From contig DIHL01000034.1 of NCBI GenBank assembly GCA_002420145.1, positions 1 through 22,632 of the forward strand: a stretch of DNA of 22,632 nucleotides, read 5' to 3'. Shown here piece by piece: positions 14,245-21,141 of the stretch. Position 1 is the stretch's first letter. Every line of letters starts with the position of its first letter. A program made the translations under genes and the position numbers. Source of the DNA: Bacteroidetes bacterium UBA5697. GTDB lineage: Bacteria; Bacteroidota; Bacteroidia; B-17B0; Aurantibacillaceae. The notes under the pieces are model-generated. The model ran no database searches, had not been told where the DNA came from, and saw only the letters and a program-made list of their open reading frames with translations.

Positions 14245-14623
14245 TTTTCATGTATACTGTTTAGTATGCCCAATTGATAAAAATATTAAATATATTGGAA
14301 TGACGCAAAATATTAAGCATAGATTAGACTGTCATTTTTATAGCCCTTTAAAATGCACTAAAAAATGGATTTTAAATTTAAAAGAAAAAGGATTAAAACC
14401 TATACTAAAAATATTACAGTCATTTGAGTCAAACTGCTATTTAGATAGAAATTTTGCTTTAGCCTCTGAATTTATTTGGATAAATGAATTTAAAAATAAT
14501 GGCATATTTAATGTATCAGTTCCGAAAATTGAAAATATATATCCTACTTTTTTAAAAAAAGTAGAGATTGAAACAAATGATAAAATTAATGCTTATTATG
14601 AATCTTTAAAACTAGCGAAGTAA
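14234..14623 (+). CDS. GIY-YIG family nuclease
   Basis: A 129-aa protein with an N-terminal GIY-YIG domain: FHVYCLVCP (Tyr8 in the GIY position), KYIG (20-22), Arg30 in NIKHRLDCHF, Glu79 in ASEFIWI and Asn93 in GIFNV. These are the expected catalytic and structural residues, so the enzyme is probably active in cutting DNA. The C-terminal tail (about 95-129) has no recognisable DNA-binding module. A free-standing nuclease of this size could be a homing-type enzyme or serve in host DNA breakdown or replication. It lies in the early operon, overlapping neighbours at both ends. Confidence 0.75.
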   Translation: MNYNFHVYCLVCPIDKNIKYIGMTQNIKHRLDCHFYSPLKCTKKWILNLKEKGLKPILKILQSFESNCYLDRNFALASEFIWINEFKNNGIFNVSVPKIENIYPTFLKKVEIETNDKINAYYESLKLAK

Positions 14624-14838
14624 TGGAAAACAAACTATTTAAAAAAGGAATCTCATTAGTAGATAAGAATAACAGAGCTTTATTTTGGGCTTCTGCTAAT
14701 ATCGAAGGTGCTGAACAAGAGCAACTATTAGATGAAATAGTAAAGCGATACAACGATTATAGACTATTAAAGGTTTATGTAATCGGATTAGGTTTAACGG
14801 TATTAACTTTAATATTAGCACTATGCAGTCAGAATTAA
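14623..14838 (+). CDS. Small single-pass membrane protein
   Basis: A 71-aa protein: about 48 soluble residues (FKKGISLVDKNNRALFWASANIEGAEQEQ and so on) followed by a C-terminal hydrophobic helix (about 50-67, VYVIGLGLTVLTLILAL) and a short CSQN tail. It is likely anchored in the inner membrane by its C-terminus with the bulk on one side. Its ATG overlaps the nuclease stop, and its end overlaps the next gene by 16 bases. Function unknown. Confidence 0.6.
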   Translation: MENKLFKKGISLVDKNNRALFWASANIEGAEQEQLLDEIVKRYNDYRLLKVYVIGLGLTVLTLILALCSQN

Positions 14839-15071
14839 GTTATAACACCCCCATCTTCAAAGACGATGAGCCAATAGAAACAACTCACTATCGATGTGGC
14901 TGGTGTGGTGAAGATTCAAAAGAGGATATTTACTTCGACCATACAATTAACGGTAATATCTGTTTAAGTTGTTTAGAAGACGAAGACCATCAATATATGT
15001 TAGGTATGGACGTACATCAATTTAGAAATTATAAAACAAGAGTATTAAAATCACAACCAATAGAAATATAA
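14823..15071 (+). CDS. Small zinc-finger-like protein
   Basis: An 82-aa acidic protein with four Cys in two pairs: Cys25/Cys28 (RCGWCGE) and Cys47/Cys50 (ICLSCLE). The spacing of 18 residues between pairs fits a zinc ribbon or treble-clef-like knuckle. The rest is polar. It could mediate protein or nucleic acid contacts in early infection; there is no more specific evidence. Confidence 0.6.
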   Translation: MQSELSYNTPIFKDDEPIETTHYRCGWCGEDSKEDIYFDHTINGNICLSCLEDEDHQYMLGMDVHQFRNYKTRVLKSQPIEI

Positions 15072-15088
15072 AATTAAAAACTAAAATT

Positions 15089-15280
15089 ATGAGCACAAAC
15101 GACAAAGTACAAGGGTTAATTAAACTTTACAGACAAAATATTTCGGATAATAAAAAATCAGTAGAACATTGGAAAGACAAATGTGCTTTTACCGCTTTAA
15201 AATTCCAACATGAATCTGAAATTTTAACAACCGTAATTGATGAATTAAAAGAAATTGTACAGAAAAAATCTGAAAAATGA
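15089..15280 (+). CDS. Small coiled-coil protein
   Basis: A 63-aa, highly helical protein (KVQGLIKLYRQNISDNKKSV, then LKFQHESEILTTVIDELKEIVQ) with regular hydrophobic spacing that fits a short coiled coil. It resembles small early-gene proteins common in phages of this host group. Its stop overlaps the ATG of the following 29-aa frame. No function can be given. Confidence 0.6.
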   Translation: MSTNDKVQGLIKLYRQNISDNKKSVEHWKDKCAFTALKFQHESEILTTVIDELKEIVQKKSEK

Positions 15281-15366
15281 AACCAGAAACTAAACTAATC
15301 ATCTATAAAGTAACTCTAGTATTTATAGGAATGTTACTAGCCATTGTTTTATTTAGCCAATTTTAA
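15277..15366 (+). CDS. 29-aa membrane peptide
   Basis: A 29-codon frame, coupled to the upstream stop through ATGA and ending one base before the next ATG. After MKPETKLIIYK comes a hydrophobic helix (VTLVFIGMLLAIVLF, about 12-26), then SQF. It looks like a single-pass membrane peptide. Exact packing between two genes supports that it is translated. Confidence 0.5.
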   Translation: MKPETKLIIYKVTLVFIGMLLAIVLFSQF

Positions 15367-15367
15367 T

Positions 15368-15715
15368 ATGTTATTACAAGAAATACAAAGCCTAGAAGAT
15401 AAATTAATCTATTCCACTAATTGTGGCTCTTATAGTCTTATCTTTACTGAAATGATGCACAAAACTAGCGAATGGATAGATAAAGAGAGTTTAGGAAAAG
15501 TAGTACATATTAGCCCTTATAAGTCAGAATTGGATAAAATAATAGATTTAGTAGCTTATTATATCGAGTGTGGGTCCGTTACAGATACTGCTTTTCAACT
15601 AGCAGGTGTTAATAGAAATACAACTAAAAACAAAATGAGTGAAATACATTTTATGATATTGCATGAGGCAAGACGACAAAGACAAATTAATAATTTAAAA
15701 AACAAAAAAAAGTAA
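15368..15715 (+). CDS. Small protein with a possible helix-turn-helix
   Basis: The 115-aa product begins MLLQEIQSLEDKLIY; this ATG directly follows the stop of the 29-aa frame, so an in-frame TTG-type start at 15344 is not preferred. Residues about 70-95 (CGSVTDTAFQLAGVNRNTTKNK) have the spacing of a helix-turn-helix, and the C-terminus is strongly basic (EARRQRQINNLKNKKK), so DNA binding is likely. It could be an early regulator. I do not recognise a named family. Confidence 0.6.
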   Translation: MLLQEIQSLEDKLIYSTNCGSYSLIFTEMMHKTSEWIDKESLGKVVHISPYKSELDKIIDLVAYYIECGSVTDTAFQLAGVNRNTTKNKMSEIHFMILHEARRQRQINNLKNKKK

Positions 15716-15719
15716 AAAC

Positions 15720-15998
15720 ATGGAAATCAAAGGACAAGTAAAGGCTATCATGCCAGTAAAAGAAACAGCGACGTTTAAAAGTATTGAAGTAATTATTACT
15801 ATTGACTTCGATGGTAAGTACCCACAACATATTAGCTGTCAATTAAATCAAGGTAAAACAAGTTTAATTGAAGGTATTAATGTAGGGGACTTAGTAACGG
15901 CTGAGATTAATTTGAGAGGTCGTGAGTGGCAAGACCCGAATACATTAGTAACTAAGTACTTTAATTCAATCGAAATTTGGAAATTAACTAAAAACTAA
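15720..15998 (+). CDS. OB-fold protein, DUF3127-like (single-stranded DNA-binding type)
   Basis: A 92-aa protein resembling DUF3127: MEIKGQVKAIMPVKETATFKS, then FKSIEVIITID..GKYPQHISCQL, GDLVTAEINLRGREW, and a final strand IEIWKL. This is a five-stranded OB-fold pattern typical of Bacteroidetes single-strand binding-like proteins. It sits directly before a Rad52-like annealing protein, and such a pair commonly works together in phage recombination. Nucleic acid binding is inferred from family resemblance. Confidence 0.7.
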   Translation: MEIKGQVKAIMPVKETATFKSIEVIITIDFDGKYPQHISCQLNQGKTSLIEGINVGDLVTAEINLRGREWQDPNTLVTKYFNSIEIWKLTKN

Positions 15999-16004
15999 AA
16001 CAAT

Positions 16005-16535
16005 ATGGAATTAAAATTAAACACACCTCTAAAAATTGATGAAATTGATTTTAGGGTACAATCTGTAAATAAGGGCGGTTATGCTACTATACTAGCTTAT
16101 AAAGATGCTAGGGTTGATATGAACCGTTTAGATGCCGTTTATGGAGTTGAGTACTGGCAAAAGAAGTACGATTTAATAGATGGGCATTTGTTTTGCTCTA
16201 TTGGTATTTATAATAAAGCTATAAATCAATGGGTATGGAAACAAGACGTAGGAACAGAAAGCAATACGGAAAAGGAAAAAGGCGAAGCTTCTGATGCTTC
16301 AAAAAGAGCTTGTTTTAATATTGGAATTGGTAGAGAGTTATACGACTACCCTTTAATACAAGTTAAGTTAACAGATGCTGAATTTGATAAAGCAACAGGT
16401 AAACCTACCTTTGCATTTAAGTTAAAAGAATGGGTTTGGTGTTCAGAATTTAACGATAAAGGTAAATTAGTGTTATTAGCTGCTAAAGATAATTTAGGAG
16501 TAGTAAGGTTTAAATACGATATAAGAACGAAATAA
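16005..16535 (+). CDS. Rad52-like single-strand annealing protein
   Basis: A 176-aa protein with signature segments of the Rad52-superfamily annealing proteins: FRVQSVNKGGYATILAYKDARVDMNRLDAVYG (about 16-47), then EYWQKKYDLIDGHLFCSIGI, WVWKQDVGTES, and KGEASDASKRACFNIGIGRELYDY (about 92-115). The last is the conserved region with the helix and Gly-rich turn near the inner DNA-binding groove. It would anneal complementary single strands in replication-linked recombination. The rest (about 116-176) is a variable C-terminal domain. It is coupled to the next gene by TAATG. Confidence 0.75.
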   Translation: MELKLNTPLKIDEIDFRVQSVNKGGYATILAYKDARVDMNRLDAVYGVEYWQKKYDLIDGHLFCSIGIYNKAINQWVWKQDVGTESNTEKEKGEASDASKRACFNIGIGRELYDYPLIQVKLTDAEFDKATGKPTFAFKLKEWVWCSEFNDKGKLVLLAAKDNLGVVRFKYDIRTK

Positions 16536-16747
16536 TGAATATCACAATCCTAACCCTTAAACAATCTGACTATAATCTAATAATGGGACAACTCCCGTTA
16601 TTGGATATAGTGCCTATCTCTGTTAAAATCATTCCAGACGATAGCGATATAAAAGATAATGAATTATACAAGGAAGCTAAAAAGAAATATAAAAAGGCTC
16701 AAACAGAAAAAGAAACAATAGCATTTAACCTACTAACCAACAAATAA
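16535..16747 (+). CDS. Small hypothetical protein
   Basis: A 70-aa protein with a beta-rich start (MNITILTLKQSDYNLIMGQ, then PLLDIVPISVKIIPDDSD) and a helical basic C-terminal half (YKEAKKKYKKAQTEKETIAF). It is co-translated with the annealing protein. Similar layouts occur in early regions of related phages, but no function is known to me. Confidence 0.55.
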   Translation: MNITILTLKQSDYNLIMGQLPLLDIVPISVKIIPDDSDIKDNELYKEAKKKYKKAQTEKETIAFNLLTNK

Positions 16748-16748
16748 T

Positions 16749-17102
16749 ATGCTAATAGCTTGTACATTAACACAATACAGACCTAAATCAGATAAATCAT
16801 TTAGCATAACGTTTAATACTTTAGAACTTACTAAAGATCAGAAAACAGAACTAGATGATTTATTTCAAACTCATGGCATCATGTATTTCAAAGGTCAGGA
16901 TAAAATAAGTAAATCAGAAGTCGATGAACTTGATAAAATTGATTTAGACTTATACGATAATAAAAAGACGCAAAGCCAAAGGTTACGAAGTGTTTTATAT
17001 CTCAACTGGCAAAAGGATAACAAAGGATTTAGCGAGTTTAAAGACTATTATGCTATGGAAACTAACCGAATTATTGAACATTATAAAACTAAGTTGGAAT
17101 GA
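16749..17102 (+). CDS. Hypothetical early protein
   Basis: A 117-aa protein with a beta-rich N-terminus (SDKSFSITFNTLELTKDQKTEL), a central segment HGIMYFKGQDKISK and a helical C-terminal half with KKTQSQRLRSVLYLNWQKDNKGF and an end HYKTKLE. This pattern recurs in recombination regions of Bacteroidetes phages next to annealing proteins and RusA. It overlaps the RusA start by four bases. A recombination accessory role is only inferred from neighbours. Confidence 0.6.
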   Translation: MLIACTLTQYRPKSDKSFSITFNTLELTKDQKTELDDLFQTHGIMYFKGQDKISKSEVDELDKIDLDLYDNKKTQSQRLRSVLYLNWQKDNKGFSEFKDYYAMETNRIIEHYKTKLE

Positions 17103-17527
17103 TTAAAGTAAACATTAAACCGCTTTCAATTAATCAGGCTTATACTGGTCAAAGAAATTGCACAGCTAAGTATAGAAACTATAAAATGCACTTAAATACT
17201 ATGCTACCTAGTAAATTAGATTTGCCTAATCCACCTTTTGTCATTTACTTTGAATTTGGATTAAGTAGTAAGGCTAGTGATGGCGATAATTGCATAAAAG
17301 CAACGCAGGATTGTATAGCTAATAAATACGGATTTAATGACAGACTAATTAAACGATGGGTAGTTGATGCTGTTGATGTTAAAAAAGGCGAAGAGTATTT
17401 TAAGTTTAGAATAGAATCAATTAACAGTTTTTATTGTCATGATGAATTAGTAGCTAATGCGTGTGAAGATTATGATTTTAAAAAATGCAAAGAACAATGT
17501 ATAAAATGTAAAAATGAATTTAAATAA
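17099..17527 (+). CDS. RusA-like Holliday junction resolvase with a Cys-rich tail
   Basis: A 142-aa protein. Residues 1-110 fit the RusA fold: MIKVNIKPLSINQAYTGQR (the N-x-x-Y start), then SDGDNCIKATQDCIANKYGFNDRLI with Asp61, Asp63, Asp71 and Asp81 as likely metal-binding residues. RusA resolves four-way junctions, a role that suits the adjacent annealing protein. Residues 110-142 form an unusual extra tail with five Cys (113, 122, 129, 133, 136), including CKEQCIKC. This tail may bind zinc or be a late addition. Confidence 0.75.
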   Translation: MIKVNIKPLSINQAYTGQRNCTAKYRNYKMHLNTMLPSKLDLPNPPFVIYFEFGLSSKASDGDNCIKATQDCIANKYGFNDRLIKRWVVDAVDVKKGEEYFKFRIESINSFYCHDELVANACEDYDFKKCKEQCIKCKNEFK

Positions 17528-17528
17528 T

Positions 17529-17840
17529 ATGGAAAATAAAGATTTACTAAAAGAAGCAGAAAGGTTTTTAATAACAAATGGATGTCAAAGAATGGATTGC
17601 GATGGAGAAGATTGTGATTATTTTGAAGATGTGCAACCTAAAGATTTAGTAGAGTTTTCTACTAAATACATTGATAATTTATTTATAAAATTAGAATATG
17701 ATGGCGGTAAAAAAGCTGGTGAAATAGCTAAATTAAATAATGTTGCTGTTGGAGAAATAGGTTGTAAAAATTGTGGTGTAACTGCTATTGGAGCAATTAT
17801 GCAAAATAAATGTATGTGGTGTGGAGAAAATTTAATTTAA
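17529..17840 (+). CDS. Small protein with C-terminal zinc ribbon
   Basis: The 103-aa product starts MENKDLLKEAERFL one base after the RusA stop; an in-frame ATG at 17514 lies inside RusA and is less likely. It has an acidic helical N-terminus, a Cys-containing stretch (CQRMDCDGEDCDYF, about 19-32), and a C-terminal zinc ribbon with Cys79/Cys82 and Cys95/Cys98 (GCKNCG and KCMWCGE). It likely binds DNA, RNA or a protein partner. No named family recognised. Confidence 0.6.
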   Translation: MENKDLLKEAERFLITNGCQRMDCDGEDCDYFEDVQPKDLVEFSTKYIDNLFIKLEYDGGKKAGEIAKLNNVAVGEIGCKNCGVTAIGAIMQNKCMWCGENLI

Positions 17841-17850
17841 ATAAAATATA

Positions 17851-18108
17851 ATGATAAGCATATTACATCCAAGAGATTTTGCAAGAGATAAAATTATAAA
17901 ATATAGTATTAATATACCAAATGAAATAAAAGATGGCTTTGTTGTAAATAATACCAAACACTTAAAACTATGTTATAAATTAGCTTTAAAAGAAATAGAT
18001 TCGATTATTAATTTTTCTATTTTAGTAAATGGAGAAAACTTTAAAAAAAGTGATTGGTATAAATTTTTAAAATTAGTTAAAATAGAAATAAATAATTATG
18101 GAAAATAA
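17851..18108 (+). CDS. Small hypothetical protein
   Basis: An 85-aa basic protein: MISILHPRDFARDKIIKYSI, then IKDGFVVNNTKHLKLCYKLALKEIDSI and a C-terminal FLKLVKIEINNYGK. It is rich in Ile and Lys and looks globular. It overlaps the next gene by 11 bases. No motif gives a function. Confidence 0.55.
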   Translation: MISILHPRDFARDKIIKYSINIPNEIKDGFVVNNTKHLKLCYKLALKEIDSIINFSILVNGENFKKSDWYKFLKLVKIEINNYGK

Positions 18109-18313
18109 AGAGGCTATAATAAAATGGATAGCTCGTAGAATTAAAGATGAGCAAAGAAAGCATGAATCATTTCAAGTTAATTGGCATGAGATAGCGGCAC
18201 GTAAATTATATGCTACTTATAATATTACTTTTAAACCTAATATTAAAGTTGATGAATGCGAGTATTGTAGTAATTTCGAGTGTAATAAAAAATGTGAGAA
18301 AGATTATGAATAA
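18098..18313 (+). CDS. Small protein with Cys-rich C-terminus
   Basis: A 71-aa protein with a basic, helical N-terminal part (IIKWIARRIKDEQRKHESF) and four Cys near the end: Cys54, Cys57, Cys62, Cys66 (ECEYCSNFECNKKCEK). The spacing suits a metal-binding knuckle. It is the last gene of the first early transcription unit; the leader hairpin that follows can also serve as its terminator. Confidence 0.55.
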   Translation: MENKEAIIKWIARRIKDEQRKHESFQVNWHEIAARKLYATYNITFKPNIKVDECEYCSNFECNKKCEKDYE

Positions 18314-18340
18314 TTATTTTTGAAATAAGTTAAAATAAAT

Positions 18341-18371
18341 TTGTTTATTACGTTCTTTATTATTAAATTTG
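18341..18371 (+). promoter_or_regulatory. Promoter of the replication transcription unit
   Basis: TTG at 18341-18343, 20 bases, then TAAATTTG at 18364-18371, close to TTG-N19-TAnnTTTG. Transcription should start about 18374, just before the first arm of the leader structure. Confidence 0.65.
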
Positions 18372-18373
18372 CA

Positions 18374-18471
18374 TTATCGAGTCGAAGCGATATTTAATCA
18401 CATTACTTAAAAACCTCTATTGCAAGGAACTTCGACTCCGAGCTTTAGGGGTTTTTGCATTAATAAACATT
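18374..18471 (+). ncRNA. Structured leader 1: interleaved hairpins with U run
   Basis: Two interleaved inverted repeats: L1 GAGTCGAAG (18379-18387) pairs perfectly with R1 CTTCGACTC (18430-18438); L2 AAAAACCTCTA (18409-18419) pairs over 11 bp, one G-U, with R2 TAGGGGTTTTT (18446-18456). The order L1-L2-R1-R2 allows a pseudoknot or two competing stems. The second stem with its T run is terminator-like. The next ATG comes at about +98. No reading frame with ATG lies inside. It may attenuate the genes at 18472-20988 or end the upstream operon. The start point is inferred from the promoter. Confidence 0.6.
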
Positions 18472-18675
18472 ATGAAAATATTAATTATTACACAATTACC
18501 AAAAGAAAGTATTGAAGAATTTAATGAACGAGTAAATTTTTGTTTAGATATTTTAAATAAAGATTTAAGAACTATTGAAGATGTAACGTTTTCTTTTAGT
18601 TGTTATTCATTTGATACTGGAAGTACAATTTACCAAAATCAATTAAACTCAGTAATGATTAAATACTATTTATAA
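18472..18675 (+). CDS. Small protein opening the replication unit
   Basis: A 67-aa protein, MKILIITQLPKESIEEFNERVNFCLDIL, then TIEDVTFSFSCYSFDTG and an end NSVMIKYYL. The layout (strand, helix containing VN.FL, strand I.DV.FS.S, strand) resembles the Cse60-like small proteins, at low confidence. It is the first gene after leader 1 and overlaps the next gene by TAATG. Confidence 0.55.
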   Translation: MKILIITQLPKESIEEFNERVNFCLDILNKDLRTIEDVTFSFSCYSFDTGSTIYQNQLNSVMIKYYL

Positions 18676-19322
18676 TGGCAGAATTTAACAGTTACGAACT
18701 TAGCCGAAATTGGTTTGATTGGTGTTTTGAGAATCCAGATAAAATCAATTCTAATCACACAGCTTTATACTTTTTTATTATAGAGCATTGCAACCGTTTA
18801 GGATGGAAGGAAAAATTTGGACTACCTACTACTATGACAATGGACGCTTTAGGTATTAAAAATTATAAGACTTATGCTAAAACTTTTGATAGTTTAGTAG
18901 AATGGGGTTTTATAAAATTGATTGAAAAATCTAAAAATCAATGGAGTGCTACTGTAATTGCTCTAGTAAAAAATACCAAAGCAAATACCAAAGCACTATC
19001 TAAAGCAAGTCTAACGCACTCACTAAAGCAAGTCGAAAGCACTGTTAGTATAGATAAACCTATTAACCTAATAACTAATAAACCTAATAACACTATTCCT
19101 GAGTTTACAGAATTTTTAAAATATGCTTTAGAGAAAAAACCAAAGGTTAGCCAAACTGATTTGAGATTAAAATATGATAGCTGGGTTACTAATGATTGGA
19201 AAAATGGAAATGATAAGAAAATTACAAATTGGAAAACAGCTTTATTAAATACTTTGCCTTACATAAAAGAAGTTATTAATAACGAATTAGAAAAAACATT
19301 TAAACCAGCTAGAACATTTTAA
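18675..19322 (+). CDS. Replication initiator or helicase-loader-like protein
   Basis: A 215-aa protein directly before a DnaB-type helicase. Residues about 1-105 look like a winged-helix domain (NWFDWCFENPDKINSNHTALYFFIIEHCN, then GLPTTMTMDALGIKNYKTYAKTFDSLVEWGFIKLIEK). A Lys/Thr-rich linker (about 105-140) leads to a C-terminal helical part (KVSQTDLRLKYDSWVTNDWKNG) like the DnaD-type C-termini of phage replisome organisers. It would bind the origin and deliver the helicase. Which DNA it binds is not visible. It follows the usual two-gene arrangement of initiator and helicase. Confidence 0.65.
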   Translation: MAEFNSYELSRNWFDWCFENPDKINSNHTALYFFIIEHCNRLGWKEKFGLPTTMTMDALGIKNYKTYAKTFDSLVEWGFIKLIEKSKNQWSATVIALVKNTKANTKALSKASLTHSLKQVESTVSIDKPINLITNKPNNTIPEFTEFLKYALEKKPKVSQTDLRLKYDSWVTNDWKNGNDKKITNWKTALLNTLPYIKEVINNELEKTFKPARTF

Positions 19323-19324
19323 TT

Positions 19325-20737
19325 ATGATAGTAGAAGGAAAAATACAACCTCAAAACGTAGAAATTGAAAAGCATTTAGTTGGGTCAATTATCTTATTTC
19401 AAGAGAGTTACGATTTAGTTAGTGCTTTATTGCGTCCAGAGCATTTTTATAATGAAGCTAATGGATTAATTTATAAGGCTTGTGTGCAATTAGTAGCTAA
19501 TGGAACACCTTTAGATTACTTAACAATAGCAACTGAATTAAAAAAGAACGGTGATTATGAAATAGTTGGAGGTCATTATTACGTTATGAGTTTGACTAAT
19601 GATGTTTCAACTGCTGCAAATATTGAAACACACGCTGCTATAATCGTAGAAAAATATCTTTTAAGAGAAACTATAAGGTTAGGTTCTCAAATGATTAAAA
19701 AGGCTTATGAGGATAGTACAGACTGTTTTGATTTAATTGATTGGTCTGGAACTGAAATTAATAATATGTTAAATGTTATTGAAAGTAAACAAGCTAAAAA
19801 ACTTGAACAGTTAAGTAATGAAGTTTTAAACGATTGCTTTAAATCACTTAGCGAAGGTAAGCCAAGTGGAGTTCCAATATCAATACATAAGTTACAGCAA
19901 CAAACTAATGGATGGCGTAAAGGTAATTTAATTATATTAGCAGCTAGACCAGCTATGGGTAAAACAGCCGTTGCTTTAGATTATGCTTACTATCCTGCTA
20001 CAAAAGGAACTTCTATTGGATTCTTTAGTTTAGAAATGACAGGAAAAGAATTAGCAGGACGTTTAATGTCAAAAGAAAGTGGTATAAGTTCACAAAAGAT
20101 TAACAATAATATAGTTGACACGTATGAATTAACAGCTTTACGTAAAGATTGTTTAACTTTTAAAGATTTACCTTTGTATATTGATGATACTCCTGCCCTA
20201 TCAATTCAAAGATTACGTTCTAAAGCATTAAGAATGAAGCGTGAATTTGGTATTGAAATGTTAATTATTGACTACTTACAATTAATGGATGGTGCTGATT
20301 CTAAAGACAATAGAGAGCAGGAAATAAGTAAAATTTCAAGAGGTTTAAAAAAGTTAGCTAAAGAGTTGGATATTCCAATTATTGCACTTTCTCAGTTAAG
20401 TAGACAAGTTGAAAATAGACCAAGTAAAAAACCTCAACTTTCAGACCTTAGAGATTCAGGAGCTATCGAACAGGATGCGGATATGGTAATATTTCTTTTA
20501 AGACCAGAATACTATGAATTGGATAGATACCTTTACGGTAACGAAGAAATGCCAACAGAGGGTCTAATGGTGCATATTATAGCTAAATTTAGAGGGGGTG
20601 TTACTGGTGAGATTCGTAACCGTTGGATTGGTGAAACGACAAGTATAATGGATTGGGATAAGCCAATAGTAATAAATGATTTACCAAATGAAGATATTAA
20701 ACAATTTAAAAATAATACTGATTTTTTAACACAATAA
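19325..20737 (+). CDS. dnaB: Replicative DNA helicase (DnaB-like)
   Basis: A 470-aa protein of normal DnaB length. The N-terminal helical domain (about 9-110, PQNVEIEKHLVGSIILFQES) is intact. The RecA-like motor has Walker A ARPAMGKT (207-214), the conserved Glu237 in FFSLEMTG, Walker B LIIDYLQL (313-320, Asp316), the IIALSQLSRQVENRP segment (about 352-366) and SGAIEQDADMV (378-388). It unwinds DNA ahead of the fork as a hexamer. The gene lies 2 bases after the loader-like gene, so the two are co-translated. Confidence 0.95.
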   Translation: MIVEGKIQPQNVEIEKHLVGSIILFQESYDLVSALLRPEHFYNEANGLIYKACVQLVANGTPLDYLTIATELKKNGDYEIVGGHYYVMSLTNDVSTAANIETHAAIIVEKYLLRETIRLGSQMIKKAYEDSTDCFDLIDWSGTEINNMLNVIESKQAKKLEQLSNEVLNDCFKSLSEGKPSGVPISIHKLQQQTNGWRKGNLIILAARPAMGKTAVALDYAYYPATKGTSIGFFSLEMTGKELAGRLMSKESGISSQKINNNIVDTYELTALRKDCLTFKDLPLYIDDTPALSIQRLRSKALRMKREFGIEMLIIDYLQLMDGADSKDNREQEISKISRGLKKLAKELDIPIIALSQLSRQVENRPSKKPQLSDLRDSGAIEQDADMVIFLLRPEYYELDRYLYGNEEMPTEGLMVHIIAKFRGGVTGEIRNRWIGETTSIMDWDKPIVINDLPNEDIKQFKNNTDFLTQ

Positions 20738-20778
20738 ATTTTAACCAAAACAAACTATAAACTTTTAAATAAATAACT

Positions 20779-20988
20779 ATGAAAGACGAGAAACAATATG
20801 CCGATGAGTTGATTGAGCAGTATTATAATATATATGATTTTCACCCAAAATATGCTATTCAATGCGCTATAATAGACGTTACTAATACTATTAAGGCTAT
20901 GAGTCAAATGAAACTTATATTTTCAGATAGAGAATTAGTTTTAAAATACTACCAAACAGTTTTACAAATACTAAAAGAAAGATTATAA
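20779..20988 (+). CDS. Small hypothetical protein after the helicase
   Basis: A 69-aa, mostly helical protein (MKDEKQYADELIEQYYNIYD, then YAIQCAIIDVTNTIKAMSQM and YYQTVLQILKERL). The A-x-x-CA-x-x-x-V..I pattern followed by a Y..V...LK end recurs in small proteins of Bacteroidetes phages, whose role is unknown. It is the last gene of the replication unit, lying before the second leader. Confidence 0.6.
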   Translation: MKDEKQYADELIEQYYNIYDFHPKYAIQCAIIDVTNTIKAMSQMKLIFSDRELVLKYYQTVLQILKERL

Positions 20989-21007
20989 AATATTATTAAA
21001 ATAAATT

Positions 21008-21036
21008 TTGTAGTTAAAAAATAATAACTACATTTG
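21008..21036 (+). promoter_or_regulatory. Promoter of the repeat-protein unit
   Basis: TTG at 21008-21010, 18 bases, then TACATTTG at 21029-21036. One base short of the usual spacer but otherwise a full match. Transcription should start about 21039. Confidence 0.6.
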
Positions 21037-21038
21037 TA

Positions 21039-21141
21039 GAAGTTGGCTTGGTGGAGCATTTAAAACAACTAAAAAACTTTATCCTATTCCCTAGTATCGC
21101 CACCACGAGAACGGGCATAGGATTTTTTATTTTATAACATT
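21039..21141 (+). ncRNA. Structured leader 2: interleaved hairpins with U run
   Basis: L1 TGGTGG (21049-21054) pairs with R1 CCACCA (21100-21105), with a further C-G beyond one mismatch. L2 ATCCTATTCCC (21081-21091) pairs with R2 GGGCATAGGAT (21113-21123) over 10 bp with one internal mismatch, followed by six T. The L1-L2-R1-R2 order, an 8-base gap between L2 and R1 and a 7-base gap between R1 and R2 closely match leader 1. The ATG lies at about +103, again after ACATT. Confidence 0.6.

Noticed and set aside
20533..20748. Leftward open frame opposite the end of the helicase
   Set aside because: Antisense to conserved DnaB motifs and without supporting signals.
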